Notes under the pieces: model-generated | What the model saw: only the letters and a program-made list of their open reading frames with translations | What the model was told of the DNA's origin: nothing | Databases searched by the model: none | Shown here: positions 50,401 to 61,687 of the stretch, one piece after another | Layout of the letters: each line of letters begins with the position of its first letter | How positions within the stretch are numbered: the first letter of the stretch is position 1 | Made by a program: the position numbers and the translations under genes | NCBI GenBank assembly: GCA_949592205.1 | Contig: CATIUR010000003.1 | Span: forward strand, 163,111,759-163,175,758 | Origin: Helichrysum umbraculigerum | Lineage: Eukaryota; Streptophyta; Magnoliopsida; Asterales; Asteraceae | Length of the DNA: 64,000 bases | Direction of reading: 5' to 3'

Positions 50401-51491
50401 ATATTGAAAACTTCTTCTGCCATCACAGCCGTCATCATCTTCATAAGCAACTGTAAGTACCTGATTTCACATTTGACTCCTACATATTCATAAATGTAAT
50501 TGAAAATTTGAAATCTAATATATGTGGACTTTTTACTTGCTAAATGTCAAAAGCTCACATCCTCCACTTTAAGCTTCAACCCTTTGCATAAAGTCGCCTA
50601 TCCAGGTAACAATTTTTAATATTATGCAAAACATTATTAACAATTTTCTATGCAAAACATATTCTTAAGCAACTGTAAGTGGGTTATGGGTATTTTGTTC
50701 TTTGGCCTGCGTTGGTACTTATAACCCTATTCATTTTCTTGCATTTCTTCTTTGATGTTCCAGCTTATAAGTCTTTCCTCAGACTCTGGGTTCCTTGACC
50801 CATCATCAAGGTTTTTGATTTGAGTCTCAAAATATGACATTTAAACAAATTCATGATTACCCAACTTGATCTTTTGATGTCACAGATCAGTTAAAGTGTT
50901 GTTGACTTATTATATGTTGTAATTTGCAGATTTTAAAATCACACGCTTTGATGAGACCTGGATTATTTCGACTACATTTAGAAGTTTGCCTTGTAAGGAA
51001 ACCTTGGAAACGGAACTGCGCGTAAGATACTATTGAATATAGTACACCTTGAGACTTATATGCCCGTTTTCGCAATGCAACTGAGAGAATGTTTCATATT
51101 AGAGTTTATACTCGAGTAAAACTCCATTATTTTGAGTATATTTATTCATTGAACCTTTCTCAACTCTATAATATTATTTTATTAAATGACGCTCGTGGTA
51201 CACGACTTGCTAAGTTTTAAATGTTTGGTTTGTATGAAGTCAATTTTTATGTCTTGTTATAGTGTCAATACTAAATAACGAGTATGAATGATGAAATTAA
51301 AGTTGTACAAAACTACAAATACACCAACTAGACACGATGATAGAAACGTCTCTACTTTTAGCGGTTGCAAATGAACAAAAAATATATATTAATATTGGAC
51401 ATGTGGTATTAGAACTATATCATCATAGTAAACTAAAGGCACATATAAAATAAAATATAATTTATTAGCCCGCGAATCCGCGGGTTATGAT
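47456..51491. other. Helitron interior downstream of the WNK fragment
   Basis: AT-rich DNA with no identified gene. Short segments at 49140-49210 and 50340-50450 have exon-like composition on the plus strand but match nothing I know. Confidence 0.3.
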
Positions 51492-51495
51492 CTAG

Positions 51496-51905
51496 TTTTA
51501 TTAGATAAGAGAGATGATTTTATATATATGTAGATACATTAGTATAAGACTGAGATTCGATACATAAATTTACTATTCACATTTATGTATGTATTTCCTT
51601 ATTTCAAATTTTATAAACCTATTTTATAATAAAAAAAACTAAGTAAATAGAGGGGCAAATTGATTAATTGAATTTGATTTACATGATAGATAATGAAAAC
51701 ACTAAGTAAATAGAGGGGTTTAATTGATTAATTCAATAAAATATAAATGATGATGCCACAAAGATGTTTCTTACATATTTATTATATATATAAGATAAGA
51801 TTAATCTATCTATTAGTACCTATTAGAATTTTAATAATAGTAGTATAACTAAAACAATTTGATTCCAATTGTTTGTTTTTGGTTGTATTAATTAAATATT
51901 TTGAA
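51496..51905. other. Spacer between Helitron end and ANTH fragment D
   Basis: Two imperfect copies of AGTAAATAGAGGGG...TTGATTAATT (about 51640 and 51705) resemble sequence at 36275-36305. From about 51825, TTTAATAATAGTAGTATAAC matches the flank between the intact DC1 gene and ANTH fragment C (about 21140), marking where the duplicated block resumes. Confidence 0.5.
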
Positions 51906-51907
51906 CA

Positions 51908-52130
51908 TATATACCTTGAATTCTCTATTAACCTTTGCAAGCGAGTTCTTGGGAGCCCCACAGGCTTTGATGAAGCTGTTTAATGTACCAATTAATTGAA
52001 GTTCCATGCAATTTAATAAATTTTTATTTATGATTCATAAATTTCTATAGTTAAATATATTTTATGGAGATGAATATCCGGAAAAGGGTTTTATTCATCT
52101 TCCATTTTTTTCGTTTAAATTCAACAATAA
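51908..52130 (-). pseudogene. ANTH exon 1 and leader fragment, copy D
   Basis: 51911-51990 matches ANTH exon 1 with the same internal deletion as fragment C, and 52060-52125 matches the leader (GAATATCCGGAAAAGGGTTT). The shared deletion shows C and D descend from one truncated copy. Confidence 0.75.
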
Positions 52131-52244
52131 TACCAGGCTCAAGAATAGAATGAAAAGCCCAAACTACATCTATAAATTTATAATGGACTATAAATTTTAT
52201 TGGAGGCGGAGGCCCATTCTTGGCCCAGCGAAGTGAACAACAAA

Positions 52245-52405
52245 TGAACTTATTAATAATGCGTGTTGATAAATACAACACCAAATTTGTTTCATACAAC
52301 AAAGTTATGCTTATGCATACTTGTACAGTAAGCTATAACTGTTGTACAATGTGTTGTATGAAACAATTTTGTCGTTGTATTTATCAATTCCCATTAATAA
52401 TATAT
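52245..52405. mobile_element. Foldback MITE (about 160 bp)
   Basis: Inverted arms TTGATAAATACAAC...TTTCATACAACA and TGTTGTATGAAAC...GTATTTATCAA pair closely, with a loop of about 55 bases. TSD not resolved. Confidence 0.65.
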
Positions 52406-52526
52406 GTCTATTTTGATTTTGAAACTTGGTTAATTGGATATTAAATGCAAGTTTGAAATTCGGGGTTTGATTTCTGTAGGAGAAAAAAAAATACTTCAAA
52501 AGTACTCTGAAGGTAACACGAATACT

Positions 52527-52957
52527 TGTTAAATTCATACTATTCATGAGTCGAGTTTTACAAGTTGAGTAAAAAATTCAAATAACGAGGCGACTCGAAC
52601 CCCGTTTCTTAAATGAATTTGACTCTTACGAGTCATTTATTGACTTTTCCAATTCTTGTGCGACTCCTACGAGTTCGAAAATCAAACGAACTTTTAGCGT
52701 AATGTAATACAAAAAATAAAATGACAAAATAGAAAGAAAAATGACTATAAATTAAGCATTTGTGTTGATTGGTAGTGAGCTACTTAATTATCGACTTTCA
52801 CCATGTTTTAATTCATTTAAGAACAAAAATCTTTAACAATAATATACAAATGCACATAAATATGTTTATTTATTGTTGACTCTTAAGAGCCAAGTCAAGT
52901 CACGAGTTATAAATAGAGATTTTGAGATCGAATTATGAATTAACAACTATGATAACA
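52527..52957. mobile_element. GAGTCG-rich dispersed element, copy 2
   Basis: Starts TGTTAAATTCATACTATTCA and ends GAATTAACAACTATGATAA; internal order matches copies at 15028-15472 and 57988-58832. Confidence 0.55.
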
Positions 52958-53352
52958 TGTACTAAATGTTCAACAATTTTCAGTTAGATTACAAAAAATA
53001 TTTTTCCTAATTTATTTAGTAGTATTGTTTAAAAATTTTTATTTCCCCGTGATCTTGTCTTTTTGTATTTAATTTTTAATTGTCCTAATTCTTATTATCT
53101 TCCAAAACTTAAATTTTAAATGCGTCAATATTATAAAAAGGTTTTAACAATATCAATAAATAAATAAAAAAAAATTTATAGCATCATTACATAAATTGTA
53201 AGTTTTTCTCGTCTCTCTAATTCAAATGTAATCAGTTGCATTAGTTTTTTATACCTCATAAGTAAGTTATATATCAACCAAAACTTTTCGTCAGAAAAGG
53301 TCGATAAAAAAATTAAAAAAACAAAGTCCAGCTCTCATGCTAGTAAATGAAA

Positions 53353-54019
53353 TTTAAACTCACCAAATATCAAATATACCCAAGTAAATGAAAAAATATC
53401 ATATATACCCAAATCTTGAATTTAATTACAACCAAAATTATTAAATTATTAAATAAAATTGTTAATTACTGGTATATCCTTATTCATTTATCTTTTTCCT
53501 TCGATCATAAAACTCTCTGCAAATCCCTAACAATCAAACTAAAAACCTATCATCACAAACTTCACTCCATCATTAGTACGATACAGATTATAGAAAAGTA
53601 ACTAGTGTAAGTTCACGACTTCCTGTTTGCTATTCATATTAACGTGAATCTTTCTTTTTTCTTTATTATTAACAGGCACCCCCATTTATTGTCTTTAACT
53701 ACAATTTCTACTTCCTCCAAATGTTGAATTTCACAAATGATTATCCACTCACCATTTGTCTGAGATTATATATATAGTTTCATTAAGGTATATAATATCA
53801 TTAAATAAATATAGTATTATGTACGTAAGGAATTGAAAAACATCCGATGATAGATTTTTTTTACTGTTCTCAGGGAGAAAGATAAAGGTATAAGGGTATA
53901 ATAGTAATTAACAAGTTTATTTAATAATATTAGATTTTAATTGTAATTAAATTCAAGATTTGGGTATATATGATATTTTTTCATTTACTTGGGTATATTT
54001 GATATTTGGTGGGTTTAAA
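53353..54019. mobile_element. Foldback element with about 100-bp TIRs
   Basis: Left arm 53353-53450 (TTTAAACTCACCAAATATC ... AATTTAATTACAA) is the inverse of the right arm 53925-54019. The centre has no gene. Its right end carries the 9-bp target of the next MITE. Confidence 0.65.
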
Positions 54020-54022
54020 GAG

Positions 54023-54152
54023 GGGTGGTGATATTTCCACCATTCTATTTGATAAATCCACCAAAATCATGCATTAAGAACTTGTACTGTACAAACTGTA
54101 ATGCACTGTTTTGGTGGATTTATCAAATAGAATGGTGGAAATATCATCACCC
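54023..54152. mobile_element. 130-bp hairpin MITE, 9-bp TSD, copy 1
   Basis: Nearly perfect palindrome: GGTGATATTTCCACCATTC ... GAATGGTGGAAATATCATC. TSD TTTAAAGAG at 54014-54022 and 54153-54161. A relative lies in the CRK intron at 57064-57192. Confidence 0.85.
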
Positions 54153-54161
54153 TTTAAAGAG

Positions 54162-54260
54162 GGGATATATGTTACCTATGATTTCTTTCATATTTTCGAT
54201 CAATTCGTTTATGTGCCAATTTCTTCTCCCCATATTTATACACACCCCATCTTAATAATA
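54162..54260 (+). other. Remnant of a DC1 upstream region
   Basis: TCAATTCGTTTATGTGCCAATTTC (split here as TCAATTCGTT and TATGTGCCAATTTC) resembles the DC1 pseudogene's leader at 27005-27030. No DC1 coding sequence follows. Confidence 0.4.
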
Positions 54261-54906
54261 AATAAATTATATAATAAACACTTGATGATGTCATCAAAAA
54301 TCTAATCAACCAATAGAATTACTCAATTTTGTCCAATTAGCTAAATTATAGGATTTAGTGACATCATAAATCATTGATTATTTATTATATAAAGAAAAAT
54401 AATTATGATAACTTTATCCAAATAGGTATTCGTAATACATTAGGACTATTATTATATCACAATAGGTATTCGTAATATATTTGGACTATTATCATATTAC
54501 AATTTGATTTGATGATGCGTTGATGAGATTTAATCCTTCATATCAACAACTTTTAAAATCTATTTGTTTTCGTCCAACCTCGTGTAATACACGGGTATAG
54601 AGTATAGTATTTATATACACAGGTTCAAAACTTGTTATAAAAATATTTGACAAGTGGCTACAAATTATTACACCAAGTCATTATATAGATTATATATCAA
54701 CTGATGTTATATCCAACCAATACTACTTTTTTATTTATTGTTATTGTTCTTAAACTCATACGGAGTATTAGTTAAAAGATTACAAAATATATGGCAACTT
54801 GCTACCAAATATTACAGTAGGTCATTGAATTAATCAACTTTCTATCTTTGAAATATTCAGTATCCTCAACTTGATGAGTTAGTAGAAAAATATAATAATG
54901 CCTAAC

Positions 54907-54971
<65 letters not shown>

Positions 54972-55099
54972 TACCAAGCTATATATGACAGATTCTATAA
55001 ACAGGGTAATGTCATTTGAGACCACTAAACTTGAAAAATAATCAATCTAAAAACTACATCGAGAAATAGATTATGTAAACTGAATTTAATCGTATATGA

Positions 55100-55178
<79 letters not shown>

Positions 55179-56030
55179 GGAAACATTACATACATATACA
55201 TACTTGTATAGTATAGGAAACATTTAACGGGGAAGAATGATCGTTATGTCCAAGACTAATTGCCGGCCATGAATTAATGATATGATGAATGTGTCGTTTA
55301 CTAGAATTATTACCATTGACATCTTAAAATACACGTATCAATAATCTGTCATAGTCTCAAGAGGTGAGTGAGTAGCATCAATGTCTTCATCTCTCTTTTA
55401 ATTCGTCACAAATAAAATCAACTTATACTACAGATAAAACCCAAAGTTTTTAAAAAAGTCACATCAAGGTATATATATGAATCGAATATGTTTAAAAGAC
55501 TAAAACTTGGAGTATTTTAAGTTTTAAGGGCACTTTCCGTATTTACTATTTAAAATAACAATTAAACAATGGAGTATTATTTCGGGTCAATCATTCGTGC
55601 AGTTAACAACGTACATAACTAATTAATTAAGTTTAGTAACCCAGATGAACATTTTCGTAAAGTATGATGACCTATTTGTGTATTATCCCGTGTGAAATAT
55701 AAGTAATTTGTTTCATTATTAATAAATAAAATATATACGGAGTATATACCAATCAATCCTACAGTTTTTATAAGGATTTTTTATTTTTGTAAAATATTAT
55801 CATATATTATAAAAAAGTAGTGCTGAGCAAAGTAGCCAGTGGAAATTAAAATGCTCAGCCAGTGGCAATTAAAATGTGTCTTTTACTAATTTCTAGTGTG
55901 TAGTGTGTACTATGTCTATGTATACCTCCCTTGGGTACGTACCAAATTATTCAACTTGTATACTACGGAGTATTTAACTTCGCTAGCCGCTATCTCATTC
56001 AAAAATTACAAGAAAATTACTCTAGTTAAC
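54261..56030. other. CRK upstream region with microsatellites
   Basis: Contains (ATT)n at 54907-54970 and (AT)n at 55103-55171, with ACGGAGTAT strings that may be MITE footprints. The CRK promoter and 5' UTR must lie in the last several hundred bases; I assign no TATA box. An upstream in-frame ATG exists at 55896. Confidence 0.45.
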
Positions 56031-59000
56031 ATGTTAATACTTACCGGAAAACTTCTCATTTTCTTCATATGGGTTTGCATATATATCATCAATACAACCA
56101 TTTTAGCTCAACCCCTTCTCATTGCCCATGCCTGCTTAAACCAAGATGCCACTTACAGTGCAAACAGCACCTACAAAACAAATCTCGACACCGCTCTTTC
56201 AAAGCTCCCAACCACCAACTCCGGCTATGGTTTCTACAACCTATCCGCCGGTAAAAACAACGACCGAGTCAACGTAATTGCCCTTTGTCGGGGTGACATC
56301 GAGTCAACTCTATGTCAAAGTTGTTTGAATGACTCGATATCTAGATTGCGACTAGATTGCCCTAACCAAATGCAAGCAATTGGATATTACGATCTTTGTA
56401 TGTTGAAATACTCCAATGATTCTGCATCAGGAAACACGCCAATGGATTTTTATCAACCTTATTATAACGATGGAATAACTAAGGATCTTGATCGGTTTAA
56501 TAGTGCTTTAAGATTGTTAATGAATAAGTTGATAAGTGATGCATCGTCTAGTGGTCCATTACTAAAGTTTGCAACGGGAAATACGACTGGGCCTCAGTTA
56601 GTGACGATATATGGGCTTGTGCAATGTACTCCGGATTTATTGCAGGTGGAATGTAGTGATTGCTTGCAAAATGCAATCAATAATTTTGCGGTTGAGTATA
56701 GCGGGAGAGTTGGAGGGAGAGTTCTTGTACCTATGTGTAATTTTAGGTACGAGATATCTCGTTTTTATAACGGGAGTACTCTTGCAACTGCGATACCAAC
56801 AACATCTTCCCCGCCGTCACCACCATCACCACCAGCGAATTTGCAGCCACCACAACCAGGTATACGTGATTTGTTTGTATGTATTTTATTTATGAATGGA
56901 CATATAGAGTTTCTTAGTTTACATGGAACAACTTACTATTATTTTTGTAACAATCACTACTTAATAAAAAAATGTGAATATCAACAATTTGTAAATGTTT
57001 CATCACAATCACGTAAAGGAACTAAAAATAACTTTTTGTCTGAAAATCTAATATATTTGCTAGGGTGATATAAATCCACCACTATTTTTGATACATCCAT
57101 CATTATTGTGTATTATTTATTTGTACTGTACAACTCTGTATTGCATATTATTGGTGGATTTATTAAAAATAATATTGGAAATATCATCACCCATTTGCTA
57201 GTGGACATACTCATAAGAAGATAGATACCTAGCTAGATGTAATATTTGTAGACAAGGGCGGAGCTAGATTGGGGACAACGGGGACACCTGCCCCCACAAA
57301 AATTTTGAAATTAAGTAATTTTTTTTAAGGTATTAATGACAATTTTAAATTTTTACTCCCTCAAAACTATAAGGAAGTACAAAATAATTTTTTTTGCCCC
57401 TTCCATTGAGATTTCCTAACTCCTTCCATGTTTGTAGATTAAGTATATTTGGTTGGAATATGTGTTCTTTTGTAAATGATAAGTCACAAAAGTTTAAAAA
57501 CTTTACTACACAAAGTGATGTGTACCGATTATAAGATGAAAAGAGAAAAAAAAATTATTGAAAAAATATAAAGAAAAATAAATTATACACACACAATAAT
57601 TTTATTAAAAAAGACATACAAAATTGGTAGTTAAAGTGAACAATGACATTGACATCTTCTTTTTCTCTCTCTCTTTTTATCTCTCTCATTCGTCTTATTA
57701 CTCCTTCCGTCTCAAAATTATTATCACCCGACAAAAAATTCGCAGTTTAATAAAAACATAGTTATTACTGCTTTCTCTTTCTTACTTTTTGCAAAATGAC
57801 AGTTTTACACTTAACCAATTAATTACTTCTTTCTTAATAGTATGCAATAATAATTTCAATTAAGTGTAATATGGTAATCACGACTAAACTTCATTATCTA
57901 TCTTTGTAAGTGGACAATTAATTTGGAACATCCGAAAAAGGAAACATGGACTATAATTTTGGGACGGAGGGAGTAGTATATACACACTTGTTAGAATGTT
58001 ACGATTTACTGTATGAGTCGACTCAGTCGAGTCAAAAATTTAAAAAAAAATGAAGCGACTCAAACCTTGACTCTTAAATTACTTTGAATCTTACGAGTCG
58101 TTTATTGACTCTTTCGAGTCGTGTGTGACTCTTTCGAGTCTTGTGCAACTCTTAGAAGTCAAAAAATCAGACAATCTTTTAATGTAATGTTATTAAAATT
58201 TTTAAAGGAAAAACTAGAAAAAGAATTGACTATAATCTATTTTAATTAAGCTTTTGTGTTGATTGATGGTCAACGGCTTCACTATCAACTCTCATCATGT
58301 TTTACCTTTTTAATAACAAAAAAAATTAATAATGGTTTAATCTTTAAAGTTTCACTTTTATTTTTCGTTTTAACCACTCAAGTTTTTTTCCTCATGATTT
58401 AATCCTTCAAGTTTGCATTGACTTATTGGTTTAACCCTTCAAAGGGTTAAACCATTATATTTTTGAAAGTTGAATGATTAAACTAAAAAATTTAAAAGGG
58501 CAAAATCATTATGAAAGATAAACTTTAGGGATTAAACCATCAAATTTTTAAAGTATGATCAAACTTTAGGCTTAAACCATCAAAATTTTGAAACTTCGGT
58601 GATTAAATCATTAGAAAAAAACTTGAGTGGTTAAAACGAAAAGAATGTGAAACTTTGAGGATTAAACCATTATCAACCCTAACAAAAATGTTAAACAATG
58701 ATATACATATACATATAAATACATATTTATTGTAATATAGTAAATCTTACGAGTTGAGCTAAGTCACAAATCACGAGTTAAAAATCGAGATTTCGAATAT
58801 CGAGTCGAATTACGAGTTAACACTATATTGGGTATAATCACTCTCTTTACTCATTTTTAACTTTATCATTTCTCTTATTTTAACCACCAACAAGTATAAG
58901 TTTAAATTGGTAAAATTTTGGTATACATCTTTCAGAAAATGTAAGCATAGTGACACCACTCCCAACCCTCCTTTCTTCACTTGCTTCTTCGGTTTTGCCA

Positions 59001-61687
59001 GCTCAACACCACGTCAGCACATCCACAACTGATGAAAGATTGATTAAACACTTCCCACCTTCCTTTCACCACTTTAATTTTTGGGCTTCACATTTACCAA
59101 TATACCTACATTTACAGATTTACATACACTAAACAAAAAATAACAATACATTAAATATAAGTTAGCTCCACATTTATCTCATCTCCTCTCTTGAGTAAAC
59201 CGAAAAGTGCAAGCAACCGCACAAATGGTGCCAATGTAGTCACTTTTCCAAATTCCAAGCCTTCTTCGGTTAAAACCGAAGAAGTGCATTGGTAGTGGTT
59301 TGACATTTAACTTTATCATTTCTCTTGTTAATTGGTGGTTAATTGTCTGCTCATCCTTTCTAATAGATGTGGGTAAAAATTATTAAAAGTGTTGTTTTTT
59401 CTTGCAAAGTACGTCTTTCCTAACCATTACCCGCTTGAGTTCCCAAATTTGCAAACCTTTGTGTTTATTACTAAACTAGCGTAACACCCGTGCAATGCAG
59501 CGGAATACAAATTATGTTATTCACCAACAAAAATTTGTGATGATGACTCAGTATAGTAGTAAAGAGTGAATATGGGAATTAAATTAAATATGTTAAATAT
59601 AGAAGTGTTGAATCTTACTCTTAAAAGTTTTTAAATACTCCGTATAAAACATGAAGATATTTTTAGTAAGCAGTTACTATTTCATGTTGACTAAAATGAG
59701 AGTTTGATCAAAAACAAATTCAGGAAGGTTTTGATTTATTACTCATCACATTTCTAATTATTCAATGATTTTAGTTTTAATTTGTAGCCTATTTTTGCAT
59801 TTAGGGAAGAAGAAATCGAGGACGCCGACTGTGATAATAGTAACTGTTGTTGTGGTTGTTATTGTTGTCATAGTTATTGCTTCATTTTGTATCTTCGTGA
59901 GACTGAGGAAGAAGAAGATGAAAACCTATGAAATTAATCAGAGTAAGTTTCTAGTTCATGATAACCTTGACAATAATTAAGTTTCTAACGGAACTCCTAT
60001 TTCTGGATGGCGATCTACTAGCGGAAAGTATGAATATTGGCACTGCAGAGACTTTGCAATACAGCTTCAGTACAGTGAAAGCTGCAACAGATGATTTTTC
60101 TGAACACAATAAGCTTGGACAAGGTGGATTTGGAGCGGTTTACAAGGTATGTATATATATTAACAAATGGACCGATCTTGCAATTAGTCATGTGCTGTGA
60201 ATTTAAACATTAATTTAGTGTTGACAAAATCATGTTAATATAAAAATAAAATATACTAGGGTAAGCTTGGAAACGGACAGGAAATAGCAGTAAAGAGGCT
60301 ATCAAGGGATTGTGGACAAGGTGATAGAGAATTCACAAACGAGGTTTTGCTAGTCGCAAAGCTTCAACATCGTAATCTGGTTAGGCTGCTTGGTTTCAGC
60401 ATTGAAGGAACTGAACGTCTTCTCATTTACGAGCTCTTACCAAATGCAAGTCTTGATCAATTTTTATTTGGTAAGCATTTCTAATATATAGTCTCGTTCT
60501 AGTTATCGAGTTACAAGGTGATATATTGACAGAGGTAGAGCAACTGATATACTTTGTATAACCAATTCATGATGGCTCTTTTAGATCCAACTAAACGAGC
60601 ACTTCTTGATTGGGATATACGGTACAAGATCATCAAAGGCGTTGCTAAAGGGCTTCTATACCTTCATGAAGATAATCATTTGAAGATAATACATCGTGAT
60701 ATGAAAGCTAGTAATGTTTTGTTGGATGCCGATATGAACGCTAAAATAGCAGATTTTGGCATGGCAAGGTTGTTTAAACCCGAGGAAACTCAATGCGACA
60801 CAAGTCGAGTTGTAGGAACCTAGTAAGTAGTGCACTTTCTTTAGATGATCGAAATTCCTTATGATAGTTTCTTTACTTGTACTCGGCACTAATTAAGCTG
60901 CACGTCGTCACAATGTTACATCCTAAAAGTAGTTTCTTCGTGATAAATTATCTATACGTACGTCATGCACACACAATTTTTAACCCTTCTCTCTGCGTGA
61001 CATCCTACGTACAGTGGTTATATGGCACCAGAATATCTCATGCATGGCAATTTCTCAGTGAAATCAGACGTGTTTAGCTTCGGGGTATTGGTACTAGAGA
61101 TGGTAACAGGTCAAAAGAACCAACATTTTCAGAATGGAGACAGCGTACAAGATATTCTTAGCTTTGTAAGTACATACGGAATATTTTTCTTTTCTTTTCT
61201 TGGAAATTTTTGCTTATAAAGGAGAGTTTCTTTTATAGTGTACATATATATATGATATATCACTGCGGTCTGCCGGTAAAGGGGTTGTCCCGGGCAAACT
61301 TATATGATATATCACTGAATATATGCATATATGTCTCTTTAAAACAAGAAAAATGTTATTCTCTTTTAGGCATGGAAAAGTTGGAGAAATGGGACGATGT
61401 CAGACATGATAGATCCCACACTCAAGACGGGATCCGGATCATGGCAAGACATAATTAGAAGTATCCAAATTGGGATACTATGCGTTCAGGAAAAAGTTAT
61501 TGATAGGCCAACCATGGCTTCAGTTGTTCTTATGCTTAATAGCTCGTCTATTGCCCTTCCAATGCCATCCGAACCTGCATTTTTCATGCATAGTAGTAAC
61601 ATTAACACTGAAACGCAGCTCTTTCAGGAGTATAGTTCTCGATTTTCAGTAAATGATGTCTCAGCATCCGTTATTGTTCATCGGTAA
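56031..61687 (+). CDS. Cysteine-rich receptor-like kinase (CRK, DUF26 type)
   Basis: Seven exons: 56031-56859, 59805-59942, 60022-60146, 60260-60470, 60585-60822, 61015-61165 and 61370-61687. All junctions are GT-AG and keep frame, giving 669 residues, the usual CRK size. Order: signal peptide (1 to about 26), two Gnk2/DUF26 domains with intact C-x8-C-x2-C (Cys 86/95/98 and 199/208/211), a Pro/Ser-rich stalk, a membrane span (about 286-308) with a basic stop-transfer run, then a kinase. The kinase has GQGGFGAVY, catalytic lysine K376 (IAVKRL), HRD at 471-473, DFG at 491-493 and MAPE near 517-520, so it should be an active RD kinase. CRKs sit in the plasma membrane and act in immune, redox and stress signalling; the ligand here is unknown. 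The ATG at 56031 is chosen because the signal peptide starts there. Intron 1 (2.9 kb) is inflated by transposons. Confidence 0.93.
57064..57192. mobile_element. 129-bp hairpin MITE, 9-bp TSD, copy 2 (CRK intron 1)
   Basis: GGTGATATAAATCCACCAC ... GGAAATATCATCACCC with TSD ATTTGCTAG at 57055-57063 and 57193-57201. Same family as 54023-54152. Confidence 0.85.
57701..57973. mobile_element. Stowaway-type MITE (273 bp, CRK intron 1)
   Basis: Ends CTCCTTCCGTCTCAAAATTA and TAATTTTGGGACGGAGGGAG, flanked by TA (57699-57700, 57974-57975). Confidence 0.88.
57988..58832. mobile_element. GAGTCG-rich dispersed element, copy 3, with nested palindrome
   Basis: Starts TTGTTAGAATGTTACG and ends CGAGTTAACACTAT. 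It is longer than the other copies because a palindromic element (58328-58675) is inserted in its middle. Lies within CRK intron 1. Confidence 0.55.
58328..58675. mobile_element. Palindromic element nested in copy 3
   Basis: Arms TAATGGTTTAATC...AAAGTTTCAC...CACTCAAG and CTTGAGTGGTTAAAACG...GTGAAACTTTGAGG...AACCATTA are inverted over about 90 bp. The interior has repeated GGTTTAA/TTAAACC units. TSD not resolved. Confidence 0.55.
59476..59505 (-). other. Helitron-type 3' end remnant in CRK intron 1
   Basis: The minus strand reads an imperfect hairpin (CGCTGCATTGCACGGG), TGTTACG, CTAG, T. No matching 5' end is evident before exon 2, so it is a truncated piece at most. Confidence 0.35.
61266..61300. 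mobile_element. 35-bp micro-insertion with 17-bp target duplication (CRK intron 6)
   Basis: TATATGATATATCACTG is present at 61249-61265 and 61301-61317. The 35 bases between include CCGGTAAAGGGGTTGTCCCG, which shares its core with the micro-insertion at 14277-14305. Confidence 0.65.

Larger units (their letters stand above)
45279..51495 (+). mobile_element. Probable Helitron (6.2 kb) carrying a WNK kinase pseudogene
   Basis: The 3' end is clear: hairpin CCCGCGAATCCGCGGG, TTATGAT, CTAG (51492-51495), then T. The proposed 5' end is A|TCTCTTATAATATTAATTGG at 45279, resembling the TCTTATTAATTAAC start of the other Helitron. No Rep or helicase is present, so it is non-autonomous. The 5' boundary is an inference; the 3' end is solid. 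Confidence 0.5.
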
